DNA from: Plasmodiophora brassicae
Taxonomy: Eukaryota; Endomyxa: Phytomyxea; Phytomyxea; Plasmodiophorida
Length of the DNA stretch: 64,000 nt
NCBI GenBank assembly: GCA_036867785.1
Contig: CP145416.1
Span: 496,001 to 560,000 of the forward strand
Reading direction: 5' to 3'
Below the pieces are notes generated by a model. It was not told the DNA's origin and searched no databases. It worked only from the letters and a program-made list of their open reading frames with translations. The position numbers and the translations under genes are program-made. Positions 1-10,200 of the stretch are shown piece after piece; position 1 is the first letter of the stretch, and every line of letters starts with the position of its first letter.

Positions 1-142
1 CCGGCTCATCATCAGCGGTCAGCTCACTGACTACGGTCGTGTTGTTGTTACCGCCAACGTCCCGTCCGACAAGCTCATGTTCGTCTGCGAGAACTCACCG
101 AACGCATCTGGTGTCGGGATGGATGTCGACTCGCGCGACTGA
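1..142 (+). CDS. 3' end of an unidentified gene (partial)
   Basis: A reading frame entering from the left edge (codons start at base 2) runs 46 codons to a TGA at 140-142. The fragment is hydrophilic and beta-rich, with one cysteine and a short acidic tail. No family can be named from so little sequence. It converges on the next gene, which is on the minus strand. GC-rich third positions like those of its neighbours support coding, but there is no other evidence. Confidence 0.45.
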   Translation, partial: RLIISGQLTDYGRVVVTANVPSDKLMFVCENSPNASGVGMDVDSRD

Positions 143-817
143 GCCTTTTATCCAAATCAGTGCGAAGTAAATTTAATGGCCGGACTATACATATAAAACC
201 GTGTGAATGTGTTGGTCGAGAAAGATGGCCCAGCTGGGCTCGTTTGGCCGGATCGCTGAATCGGAAACCAACAAGTCTATTTCGGACGAGGCGCCGTCGT
301 TCCTGCGGCAGAATGTCGCGCAGGCCTGTGCAGACTGCAGAGGCGGATCGCATGGTTGCGATCGCAAACGCTCATTGCTCATACGTAGGTGAAAACCGAA
401 GGGCAAATCCCTGGTTCTGGACATAAGATGAGGCCCACACCAGTTTGCGGACGCCCAGATCGTAACGTCCAGCGATGCCGCGGCGACCTTCGAAGACGAC
501 AAGAGATTGGCACATTCTTCACGGAGCACCAGTGCAATCTGGTGTGTATGCAAAGCTCGACACGTCGCCAGCAAGCGGTCGGAGTAATTGATCAGGCCAT
601 TGCCTGCCGAAGAGCACGCCCTGCATTGGATGGACCGAGGCGCTCAGGTGGTCATTGGTCAGCAATCGGTTCCCGCTGACCGACCAGCTCTATTTGTGTG
701 TCGCAAGGCAATACAGGAGCCCGAGGCCATGGCCAGGTAGGGTGCCGCATCCTGCAAGTAGATGAGGATGCAGCAGCGTGTCCAATTGCTCGCCAACCTG
801 GTCGGCCCCAGGGCTAT
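143..817. other. Intergenic stretch between convergent genes
   Basis: About 675 bp between two convergent 3' ends. Several short open frames exist on both strands but overlap each other, show no splice-linked continuation and look like shadows. I see no RNA gene, repeat or mobile element here. Confidence 0.5.
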
Positions 818-3270
818 TTATTGGTTGGGGTCACTGGGCGGGTGCTTCCGGATCGGCTGGAACTTGATGACGGGGAAGTTCGCCGCCCGAGGGCCCAGAT
901 TCAGCTGGGGGATGAACCCTTTGAGGACCTTCTTGGCGGCCACACCCCCCTTCTTCAGCTCGGACATGATCAGTTCGACCCTGTTCTGTCGTTGGCTCTC
1001 ATTGAGGCCCTCGAGCTGGGCGGCGGCCCGTTCGTCCTGGGCGACAAGCACCTCGGCCTGCTTCGACTCCTCGATGTACGTCTTCAGGTTCGCGATTACG
1101 GCCGGCATGAACGTCTGGAACGACAGGCGGTGGTCGCGTGCCACGTACCCGTCCTGGAATAGGCGCTTCTCCATGGCGGGCAGTACCCATTTCAACGCCA
1201 TGGCTACCATGGAACTCAGCACGCCCGACGACGCCAGCTCCATATCTCTCACACGGGGGTCGCCCCTGAACGAAATGTCGACCCAAGCGTCATCGGTGTC
1301 GTTCGACGTGAACGACAGCAGTACGTCCCTAGGAGGGGGGACATCGGGATCAGTGACCCATTGCAGGACAGGCCAGCGCGCACGACAACGCACGTGAATT
1401 CCACACGGGCCGTCTTCGCGGCGATGTCGAACGATGTCGCCTTGTCCACCGTCATGGAGAAGAACGTGTCAGGGGCACCTGGTCGGATCGTGTCGGGCGC
1501 CAAGCGGTAGGACGCGTCGACGAGGAACATGTCGCGGTCGGTGTCGCCCTGGTCGGAGATGGCCACATGGACCCGCTCCTGACCGCCGATCTCGACATGG
1601 TTGATGCGAGCGCCAACGGCCGACAGGTCGAGGCCCATGATGATCGGCTCGATGACTCGCTGTGCAACGTTAGAACCGTAGGGCGCGCCCACGAGCACGA
1701 CCCGACCTGGTTCACACCGAAGCGCTGCGCCAGGTGCCCGAGTAGGCGCTTCCAGCGCTGCGTCAGCTCCTGCAGCGCGTCGATCGTGAAGCCTTGAGCG
1801 TCCAGCATCGCCATGGGCCGTGTCGGCGACAGGCGCCCTATCACGCGTCGTCCGACGTACTTCCAGTTCGTGGATCCCCGCGACAGGATCCCTCGGCGCT
1901 TCTTGGCGTCTCCAGGTTCGCCAGGTACTGCTCCAGCGTCAGCGCAGGCGGCGGCGGCCTGGACCTGAACCCTGTGGCATCGTTAGGGGACGGGCACGGG
2001 TTGCATGTCGGAAGCGCGACGTTACCCAGGCCACGGGCGATCGACTTCATCTTTCTCAGGAACGTGGTGAACGCGCCGACGACCCTGCCGACGAGCAGCA
2101 GGAACCCGCGGCGCACGCCGTTGAAGAACGATTTGACCAGGTCGATCAGGCTGGAGACGAACGCGCGCAGGTTCTTCAGCAGCGGCTTCAGCAAGACGCC
2201 CTCGGCGATCTTCTGCTTCCACGTCGTCCTCGCTGCTGTCGGTGCCGCCGCGTCCGGCTTCTTGTCGCGTTTCGCCCGCCCGGGGAGCCGTTTCCTGAGC
2301 AACGATCCGACTTTGGCAAACACGTTCCTTGTCCCGCCGCTTGACAGGACGTCAGAGCCGTCGGCGTTGGCGACCGGGTCGACGAACTCCTGGTTTGGAC
2401 CGGGCGCCCGTCCCGGCGCGGGTGGAGCGCTGACAACGACGGACGCCTCGCCGTCTTCGTCGTCGCCGGTGGCCAGCGTGTCCAGAGCGGCCATGCTGCC
2501 GTCGCCGGCAACGTCGACCAGGCCGGCGTCCATGTCGAAGTCGAAGTTACGCAGGTTGCTGACGAGCACCTGCATCGGCAACGTGTAGTCGGACGGGAGG
2601 AACAGGCGCAGGCGCGCGTCGACCCTCATGGCCCCGACGCTGAACGCCACCGGCCGGAACGACCTGCCGAGGTCCGCCTTCAGCTCCACTTCCATGTCGG
2701 TCAGGTTCGCCTGTGAACGAGAGGGCAACGGTTACACCGCCCCGCTACGAACGCTGACGTCGTCGCCGCCCTTACGGTGACATCGATGGTGTACCAGTGG
2801 CCCGCATGCGAGCTCGCATTGCCTGGCACCGAGTACCCGCCTTCGTCGGCGACGAGGACGACGAAGGGCTGGACGCGGTGCGTGCTGAAGACGGAACGCT
2901 CGCCCAGGTGCAGGTGCACGCCTGCGAAGTACGTGTGTGAGCGAGCGGCCGGCGGGAGGGGGAGGATTCCCCCCATACCGGATGACGTCGAGGCGGCCAT
3001 TGTCGTGAAGATGGTGTTGACCGTGTCGATGATGTGCCTCGTCATGTACGGGGAGGACAGCAGGGCGAACAGAGCGCCGGCGGCACGTGTGAACCCGGCC
3101 GCCTGACCGCGTATGGCGACCTCGTCAGGTTCGCCCACGATACGGGTGACCGTCCCGCCTGGCAGCGTCGACGACGGCTGCGCCGACCACCATGACGACC
3201 ACGACGCCGAGCATGCGTGCAACGACGCGACCAGGACGATCAGCAGCAGGGCGGCGTCGTTCTTCATCAT
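818..3270 (-). CDS. Secreted or lumenal protein of unknown function
   Basis: Proposed exons on the minus strand: 3270-2776, 2710-1998, 1971-1716, 1659-1394, 1328-818, giving about 746 aa with all phases matching. The chosen start (3270) opens with two Met and a hydrophobic stretch ending in an Ala/Ser-rich cleavage-like site, a good signal peptide. An in-frame ATG at 3333 is the alternative. The body has beta-rich segments, an acidic linker around residues 250-290 and a basic, amphipathic helical stretch around residues 330-400. The C-terminal 170 residues are helical. I do not recognise the family. The weak point is the proposed intron at 1972-1997: it is only 26 bp, although it has GT, CTAAC and AG. 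An assembly indel or frameshift there would give the same reading. The other introns (65, 56, 65 bp) are typical. Confidence 0.55.
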
Positions 3271-3709
3271 CTGGAACACGGATTGAATTTGAACAGCACG
3301 AACGACGATAACCGATGCCATTCCGGACCTCACAACGGGCGTGAGTCACGAGTCCCCGTCAACAGCGAGTAATCTGTGTACGGCCATCATGGGTCAAGGC
3401 CTATCCCGTTGGAAGCGCCGGCCTACGACCTGTATATGACGTCGCGCGCTAATGTTTGCGTGGCACGTACGACGCACAACCGTCATCCAGAATCACTTCG
3501 TTGATGCCGGTAGCGACAAAGATCGAATCCTCGCCTTAAGGCATCCTATTGCGACGAAGTGCTCCCGCTATCGTGCATAGAAGAAGACGCTGCTCGGGAT
3601 TGAGTTCGGGTGGCCGACCACCAGCACCTCGAATCTCACCCGTACTGCGGGCATCGAGCTCACTCACTGGACACACATGCGAGCATAACTCCTCGAGTTC
3701 GCTAGGCCG
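3271..3709. other. Intergenic; probable promoter of the upstream minus-strand gene
   Basis: 438 bp between two minus-strand genes. It holds the 5' flank of the secreted-protein gene that starts at 3270. No convincing ORF, RNA or repeat is seen. Confidence 0.4.
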
Positions 3710-4288
3710 TCATGGAAGATATGCAACCTCGCGAGCGCCAATGTCGGGATCTTGGCCAGTTGGGATGTTTGATGGTGACGACAGCATGTGGGGAGTGCGC
3801 TTGAAGTCGTTCCTGAACCTGACGTTGATCGCTTCGTGCGTGGGCTTGTTGTTCAGTCTGCGGATCACATCCCTGAACGCCGCTGTCGTCGGGGCCGTGT
3901 TGAACGGGATCGATAACGTCACAACTTTTTCGCGAATCCCTGGTTCCAGGTACTGGTCCCGTGCTCGCGGGTTGACTGACATCGTGATGCTGTCCACGAA
4001 GGCAACGCTGAAGCTGTGGGCCAGGAGGCGGTTGAGGGAGATTACGATCATGGTTAATGCGATCTCCGAACCATGTGTTCGTCCTTATCAAGCGAATGCA
4101 TTCTTTACGAATGTAAACGGAGATGCAGGCCGCGTCGTCGAAGGAACATTCCAGTTGGGCTTCAGTGGTACGTTTGGAAGGCGGCTCGACGGCGTAGTTT
4201 GTACACAGTCAGAGCGATCAAGGACGTCAAGTGGTTCATACGAGTAGGTGAAGGTTGACCGAGATATCCCGTCATTGTAATTGCTCAT
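3710..4288 (-). CDS. Small putative membrane protein, unknown
   Basis: Two exons, 4288-4109 and 4063-3710, joined by a 45-bp GT-AG intron in phase 0, give 177 aa. The intron removes a stop, and the joined sequence reads straight into a hydrophobic segment of about 20 residues (around residues 58-80), probably one membrane span. A soluble C-terminal part of about 95 residues follows. Further exons upstream of 4288 cannot be excluded, because the flank stays partly open. There is no recognisable family. An overlapping plus-strand frame of 232 codons is the main competing interpretation. I prefer the minus strand because its splice phase and hydrophobicity are coherent. Confidence 0.35.
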
Positions 4289-4582
4289 TAAGGTTGCCGT
4301 GCGTTACAGGGTATACCGCCGAATACGTAGACGGCATACAAATGGCCTATTTGAAGCATCTGACGGCACGTTGGTCAACACCATTCATGGAGATGTTCCA
4401 ACAGTAGACTGCTGCATTGTAGCCCGCCGTCTGTTTGGTGGTACACTGCGTTTCCATAACTTGGTTGTGATGTCCATGAGGGACGGCTACCAGGAACTCG
4501 GCTATCTGGTCGGAGTGGATCTCAAAATCTCGATTTCCCTTCGGGCCTTTCTAAACTGCGCCCGCCGCATCGTCCCGTCGCA

Positions 4583-5977
4583 ATGCTGCTGGCACTGCTG
4601 CTGCGGCGACGCGGGCGCCCATGCTGCCGCCTGTTCAGCGCGAATACGCCCGTCGGCGTCAGCATGATGAAGAAGCGGAAGCAGAACGCGGCGCTCGTCA
4701 TCGGGTACATTGGCGATGACTTCAGAGGTGCCGCTAGACGGATTTGGCGACCGTCGCCTGGTGCTGACGAGCGTGTTAGGGTTGCAGAAACAGCCTGGGA
4801 CCGATGTGAAGACGGTGGAGGACGAGGTCGAGCGCGCGTTGTATGACGTCGGGTGCATTCGCGACTCAAACTTCGGTCATCTGGACAAGATCGGATGGTC
4901 GCGATCGAGTCGGACGGATGCGGGCGTCCACTCGACCGGGACGGTCTGCTCTGCGAAATTACTGTTGCACGACGGCGAAATCGCCCACCTGCCGGCTCGC
5001 CTGAACGAACGTCTGCCGGAGACCGTGCGTGTGCTGGCGGCCGAGCTGGTGCCCAAGAGCTGGCGCGCCCGGCTGATCTGCTCGCGTCGCACGTACGAGT
5101 ACCTGATCCCTGCCGACTGCAGTTTCAAGGACACGCCAGATGTGCAACGTGCATTAGCCGCGTTCGTTGGCCCTGCCAATGTCCACAATTTCAGCAACAC
5201 GCGGGCGAACCGCGCCATGCTGACGGCGCTACCGTTCACGTTGTCGGAGGACGAGGTCGCCAAGCTCGATCCGCAGCAGATGGAGGCTCTGCACTTCCAG
5301 CGGAATTCGTCGCTGAATCGTGAGATCCTCAGTCTTTCGATGGACGAGGTCACCATCCGGGACAAGCCGTTCTGGCGGCTCCGATTTGTCGGCGCGTCCT
5401 TCGCCTACAATCAGATAAGGTATTCGGCGCCCGCCTCGAATGCCCGTTTCTGCCTTACGTTATTGTTCGGCGTAGACTGATCGTTGGTGCTATTGTCGGT
5501 GTATCAATTGGGATACTTGATGCCGACGCTCTGCCGGCAGCGTATCGTGGCCCGTTCCGGCTGCACGTCCCGCTAGCGCCGCCAGGGCATTTGCTGCTGA
5601 CCTACGAGCACGGGTCGTTCCCCAACTGGCGACAGGGGCTGCAGTACCTGAGCGAGCCGATCGAACAGGTCTGCGACGACTACAAGCGTACCATCTACGA
5701 CTGGGTCGCGTCGACGACAACCCTGGCATCCTTCGAGGCATGGATCGACGAGCAGCGCGCCGACGAGCGCATCAGGTCGCAGGCGTTTCCCAACATCATC
5801 AAACGGTTCGAGGAATGGCGGCCCATCTACAGCGATAAGCAGTCCTGGTCGAAACGACGCCGGCTGACGCTTCTATCGAAATGGCTACCCGACACGCGAG
5901 AACCACCACCGCCACTGATCGCCGAGTGCGACGCCGCGGCGCCCGAATCCGGTCCCTCCGTGGTCGTGTGCGCCTAA
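4583..5977 (+). CDS. PUS1: tRNA pseudouridine synthase (TruA/Pus1 family)
   Basis: Exons 4583-4727, 4780-5419 and 5476-5977 (introns of 52 and 56 bp) give 428 aa. The enzyme isomerises uridine to pseudouridine in tRNA. Seen in the sequence: the N-terminal strand motif VIGYIGDDFRG split by intron 1; the catalytic motif SRTDAGVHS with the catalytic Asp at about residue 110; and the second core motif GASFAYNQIR, after which intron 2 leads into the expected hydrophobic helix (LIVGAIVG). Order and spacing match the TruA fold. The first about 27 residues are hydrophobic and Arg-rich, so a mitochondrial presequence is possible. ATGs at 4664/4667 are the alternative start. Which paralogue (Pus1, Pus3 or plant-type) it is cannot be settled. 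The motif GVHS is closer to bacterial and plant-type members. Confidence 0.9.
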
Positions 5978-6144
5978 CTGAACGAAAACGAACCGTTCCG
6001 TCTGGGGCTGACTGACTAACCACCCTCCACGTCCACATCATTAGTATGTGGCCGCCAGTCGCTGCACTCGGCCGCGTCAGGTGGCGCAACAAATGCGCAG
6101 CGTCGAAAGGTGCGGGGCGCGTGACAGACGACAGTCACGGCACG

Positions 6145-7179
6145 ATGGAAGCTGCAGTGGCCGTGGCGCTGCAGTGCGCTGCCGACGGCGCGCAGGAGGA
6201 GCGCGTCGACGGCGCCGACGTCGCCGCAGTTGCCGACGTAGCGCGCGTCCTGGCGCAGAGCATTCGACGGATGGCGTTGATGGTGCCGGTCGCGCCCGAG
6301 CGGGACGTGGTCAGCGTCGTGAACCGGATCGCCGTCGAAGCCGCCGTCCTGCACGCGTCGTTGGCCAGGTCGATGTCGAGGGCCGGCCCGACGTTGCGCT
6401 CCGTATTGTCGGGGCATGCCAGGTCCGTTGCCGATGGGCTGTCGGGCGCGTTGCGTCACGTGGCGTCCTGCCGCACCAAGCCGGACCTGTCCGTTATCGG
6501 CCGGGCGATTTCCGCCTGTGACGCTGTCGCGTCCGCTCCTGCCGATAATCGCGCCGCCGTCGCCGCTGCGCTTGACGTCCAGGTCGCCTCCATTGCCGAC
6601 GCATTCGATGAGTTATGCATGTCGCTGAGATCGAGCGAAGACGACGTCGGCGAGTTAGCGGACACCTTTGTCAAGGCGACACTTTCTGGCGGCGAGGAAG
6701 ACGTTGCTGATGAGGATACGGTCCCGTGGACATCCGCTGAACGCGCTGTGGCATTACCCGGAGGACGCGCGATCGTCCTCGTGGTGCTTGCCACGGTCCG
6801 GCGTGTCCATCGGTTCCTTCAAGAGGCGCATCGGGAATTCGGCGATGCGGATTCCGTTACATGGCTCGAGTCTGTACTATCTGCGGCCGTTGCGCTTGCG
6901 GCACTCGTCGACGAGTTCGTAGCCGACCTGCTCCCCAGGCAACCGGGTGCCGCAGTGCTCACGAACGAGATCGAATCGATTCGGCAGCAGTTCAGCGACC
7001 TGCACAACCTGCTGATCGAATCGGGCCCTTTCGCTGCTGCCGATGTCCGGGAATCCAAGGGCCTCACCGTCAAGGGTGCCGTCTTCATTCGCAACGCCCT
7101 GCGTAAATTGACGGCCGCCTGTCGGGGCGCGACACAGGCGGTCGATCGGTTGCAGTACACAACCCAGTCGACTTCCTGA
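6145..7179 (+). CDS. Cyclin-D1-binding protein 1 / GCIP-like helical protein
   Basis: Single exon of 344 codons from the ATG at 6145. An in-frame ATG at 6046 would add 33 residues that look like leader sequence. The protein is nearly all alpha-helical and Ala/Val-rich. The stretch LRSVLSGHARSVADGL followed by a helix and the PADNRAA turn resembles, in order and spacing, the LRKLVRG..DIVDGM and PRDNKAA segments of human CCNDBP1 (GCIP), which binds cyclin D and related helix-loop-helix partners. That similarity is from memory and covers about 80 residues. An acidic linker (around residues 190-205) separates two helical halves, as in GCIP. Other helical-bundle families are possible. Confidence 0.55.
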   Translation: MEAAVAVALQCAADGAQEERVDGADVAAVADVARVLAQSIRRMALMVPVAPERDVVSVVNRIAVEAAVLHASLARSMSRAGPTLRSVLSGHARSVADGLSGALRHVASCRTKPDLSVIGRAISACDAVASAPADNRAAVAAALDVQVASIADAFDELCMSLRSSEDDVGELADTFVKATLSGGEEDVADEDTVPWTSAERAVALPGGRAIVLVVLATVRRVHRFLQEAHREFGDADSVTWLESVLSAAVALAALVDEFVADLLPRQPGAAVLTNEIESIRQQFSDLHNLLIESGPFAAADVRESKGLTVKGAVFIRNALRKLTAACRGATQAVDRLQYTTQSTS

Positions 7180-7235
7180 TGCGTTTATAAGCAACGTTCC
7201 GCTGACGTTCATAGATAGTGGCTTGTTGGGTCTCC

Positions 7236-10200
7236 TCAGATACGGGGCGCAATGTCATCATTAAGCTTGTTGAGGAGAGCGCTGAAAGCGATGAGCACCA
7301 GCGCGCCAGTGATGGCACGCAGCTGGATTTGACTGGATCGGACGCATCGTTCCAGTCTCGACACCCGATCGGATAACTGGCTTGGATCTTTGGGTTCTGC
7401 TGGCACCGTGCCCTGGTTGCCCGCTGACTGCACTGTCGCTACCGTGTCCTTCACAACCTGTTCGTAGGACGGCGGAAGCTTTGGCGCTGATACCGCGCTC
7501 GAGCGTTCGTCAATGGCAGACAGCGCCTGCAGGACTGATCTCAGAGCGGGGCTTTCCAGTTCGGGAGGTCGCACGATACCTCTGCAGTGGGGGCCGCGTT
7601 GGTCAGGCGCTGCTGGTTAATCCGTTCTTCAAGCTGGTGGCAGCGCCTGTCCAGGGCTTCAATTTGGCCGATCAGGCTGGAGTGCATTTCAACATCGAGG
7701 TCGACTCGTTGCGGGTGCCCGATACCCGACAACGAGCAACAGTTGTCCTCGGCAACCTGGGAAGGCAAAGCCCAGAGTCTGATTGCCGACGTCGCGGAAC
7801 ACGCCGACCGCACACGCTGACAACTCAGCGTCATCAAGTTGGCATTGGTTGGTCAACGATGTGCGCTTCGTACCTTGTGTTGGAATGCTTTCGAAGTGGT
7901 TCTTGCCGGTGTTGTCGCTCGTGCCGCTTGGTACCCTTCAGACGACGCTTCGACCTTCGACATCACGTCGCTCGCCTGACCACGCTGAAGATCAGCCATG
8001 TCCTCCGAAGGATACCTCACGTCATAGAGAACCTCAGTGATATTTGACCATTTTCGGGAGTGTCGAGATGACGGTTGAGATGCAGAGCAGACGGGGACAG
8101 GACGGTAGATCTCAGACCACACGTCAGCGGCCTCTTCACTTAGGTCACGTTTCTGCATCGCGTGCTGGTCTAGCGAAGTCGCACGTTCCGCCTTGACCGG
8201 AACGAAACAGGCATCCTGGGTGACGCTGAATCAGCGACGACCTCATCAGCGACAGCTCCATCCACTGACAATGACAGGTTCAGAGGCAACGTGCCCAATA
8301 ATAACGCCGCGCGGGTCGTTGAAGGCCTCTGTCGTCTCCGCGTATTCGTCCTAGATGTCCAGTATCAGCAATTTACCCCTGGTTCACGTCTCATGCGGTA
8401 TACCTTCTCTAAACTCGTGCCCGAACCTGTTATCGACTTGTCGATGTGGTCGTTGACCTTCGCGGAACTCCTAAGGGACGACATCCCCCTTTCTGCCAGG
8501 TTCGTCTTCATGGTTTCGAGGGGAACCTCAGATACGTTTGCGTCCTGATCACACCCAGTGGCTTGGGAGGGTGCCAGTGGCACCGAATGTAGCCCCATCA
8601 TATCGCGAACAGGGTCCGCTAACGCCGCGACCTTCTTCTCCGGCATTGGTGAACGTTCCGTCAGATCGGCGCACTGAGCCATAAGACGAGCGATTTCTTG
8701 TGTGGCTCGAGAGCGCTCCTCATGGAGAATTCGTTGAGCCTCGTACTGGCGCGCATCCACGACCGATCGCTGGCAATGCCACAAACACGTTCATGACAAT
8801 TTGCACCGCCATGAAGAGATACGCCTACCTCGCTCGTTAGTTCGCTGTTCCGGGCCACAACTCTGGCGAGCTCGTCTTTCAAGCGGACGCATTCGGCTTG
8901 TACGACTGCGAGCTCGTCCTTCATGTTCATTCGATAGTCCGCTTCCGCATCCAGACGTGATCTGAGGTCGGCAATCTAACAGGGACCAGTAAAACGAATG
9001 CTTGATTAACGCAGGTTGACAGCACGTACCTCGTCCTTTGTCGCAACGGAGGCATGACGGAACTGGGATTTATATTGCTCGTGGACGTCAGCGAGCTCTT
9101 TCGTTGCCGATAATATACGACCCTCCTACAAAGACACCATCAGGCCTCAGCAGGGAAACGCGCAACAGTCTCTCTCACCAAGATCTGACGCTCAGCATCG
9201 AACTCCTGTCGGGCTTGATCAAATGCGCATTTGACCAATGACATGTCCCGCTGCAGACGCTCGATCAACTCTTTAAGGAGCGCCTCCGTCCGTTTCGACT
9301 CTGTAAGACGCCTGTCGCTTTCATCTCGTATATCGTTATCCGCTCGTTCTCGTTCCGCCCTCTGTGCAACCGAGAATAAGACCATTTAGTACCATTAAGG
9401 AATACGGCAACGAACCTCAATTTCCATGGTGCGTATGGCCGCCAGCAGCGACACGTTCTGGGCTTGTAGAGCGTCGATTTCTTCCAACATGGCCGTCTTC
9501 TGTTTCACCAACTTCTCTTGGAGTTCCACGTCCTGTTACCAATGTCAAACTAGCAGCTCCATGCCTACCATGGCTAGGGCGATGCCTGTTGAAACAGTGC
9601 ACGATCCGATTCCTGTTTGTCCACCGCGCGCCTGGATTCGTACGTGCGCCCAGCCGCATCCAGTTCGTTCTGGAGAGCCTCGATCTGGTCGTACAACGAT
9701 CGCAAGCGTTCCTGCATGGCAAACGCTTGCGTTTCGGCACCTTCGACCTGAAAGAGATTCGCGAGCGTCAGTCCCGGCCTTGCTATTGAATGGTAACCGC
9801 TACTTTGGTTCTGAGTTCGGAGATCACAGCGTTGTTGCTGTTGATGGACCCTCGCAATTGTGCACATTCGCCCTTGGACGTTTCCAGCAGGCCATGTAGA
9901 ACGTTTCGCTCTTGTTCCAGATCCTTGTAATGCTGCGTGCCCATTTCAGCTTCCTGTTAGGGCCACAGCTTGTCAGCCGACGGTAATATACATCACTAAG
10001 GAAGATAGGGAACGAACAGCAAGGGCCTGGTCGCGCGCCGATATACACGTTTCCAGGTCACGTTGTGCTTTCTCAAGCAGGTTCCAGGTCGAATCGCGGG
10101 ATTCTTCGGCCACCCGCTTGGCATGGAGAGCATCATTCATATCTTTCTGCGCCTTTTCCAACAGCGTTTTCGTTGCTTCGTGCTCATGCTCGATGGTCCG

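Noticed and set aside
3549-4247. 232-codon plus-strand frame
   Set aside because: It overlaps the minus-strand two-exon model, which has an in-phase intron and a clean membrane span. The plus frame begins with low-complexity Arg/Ser. The decision is not firm.
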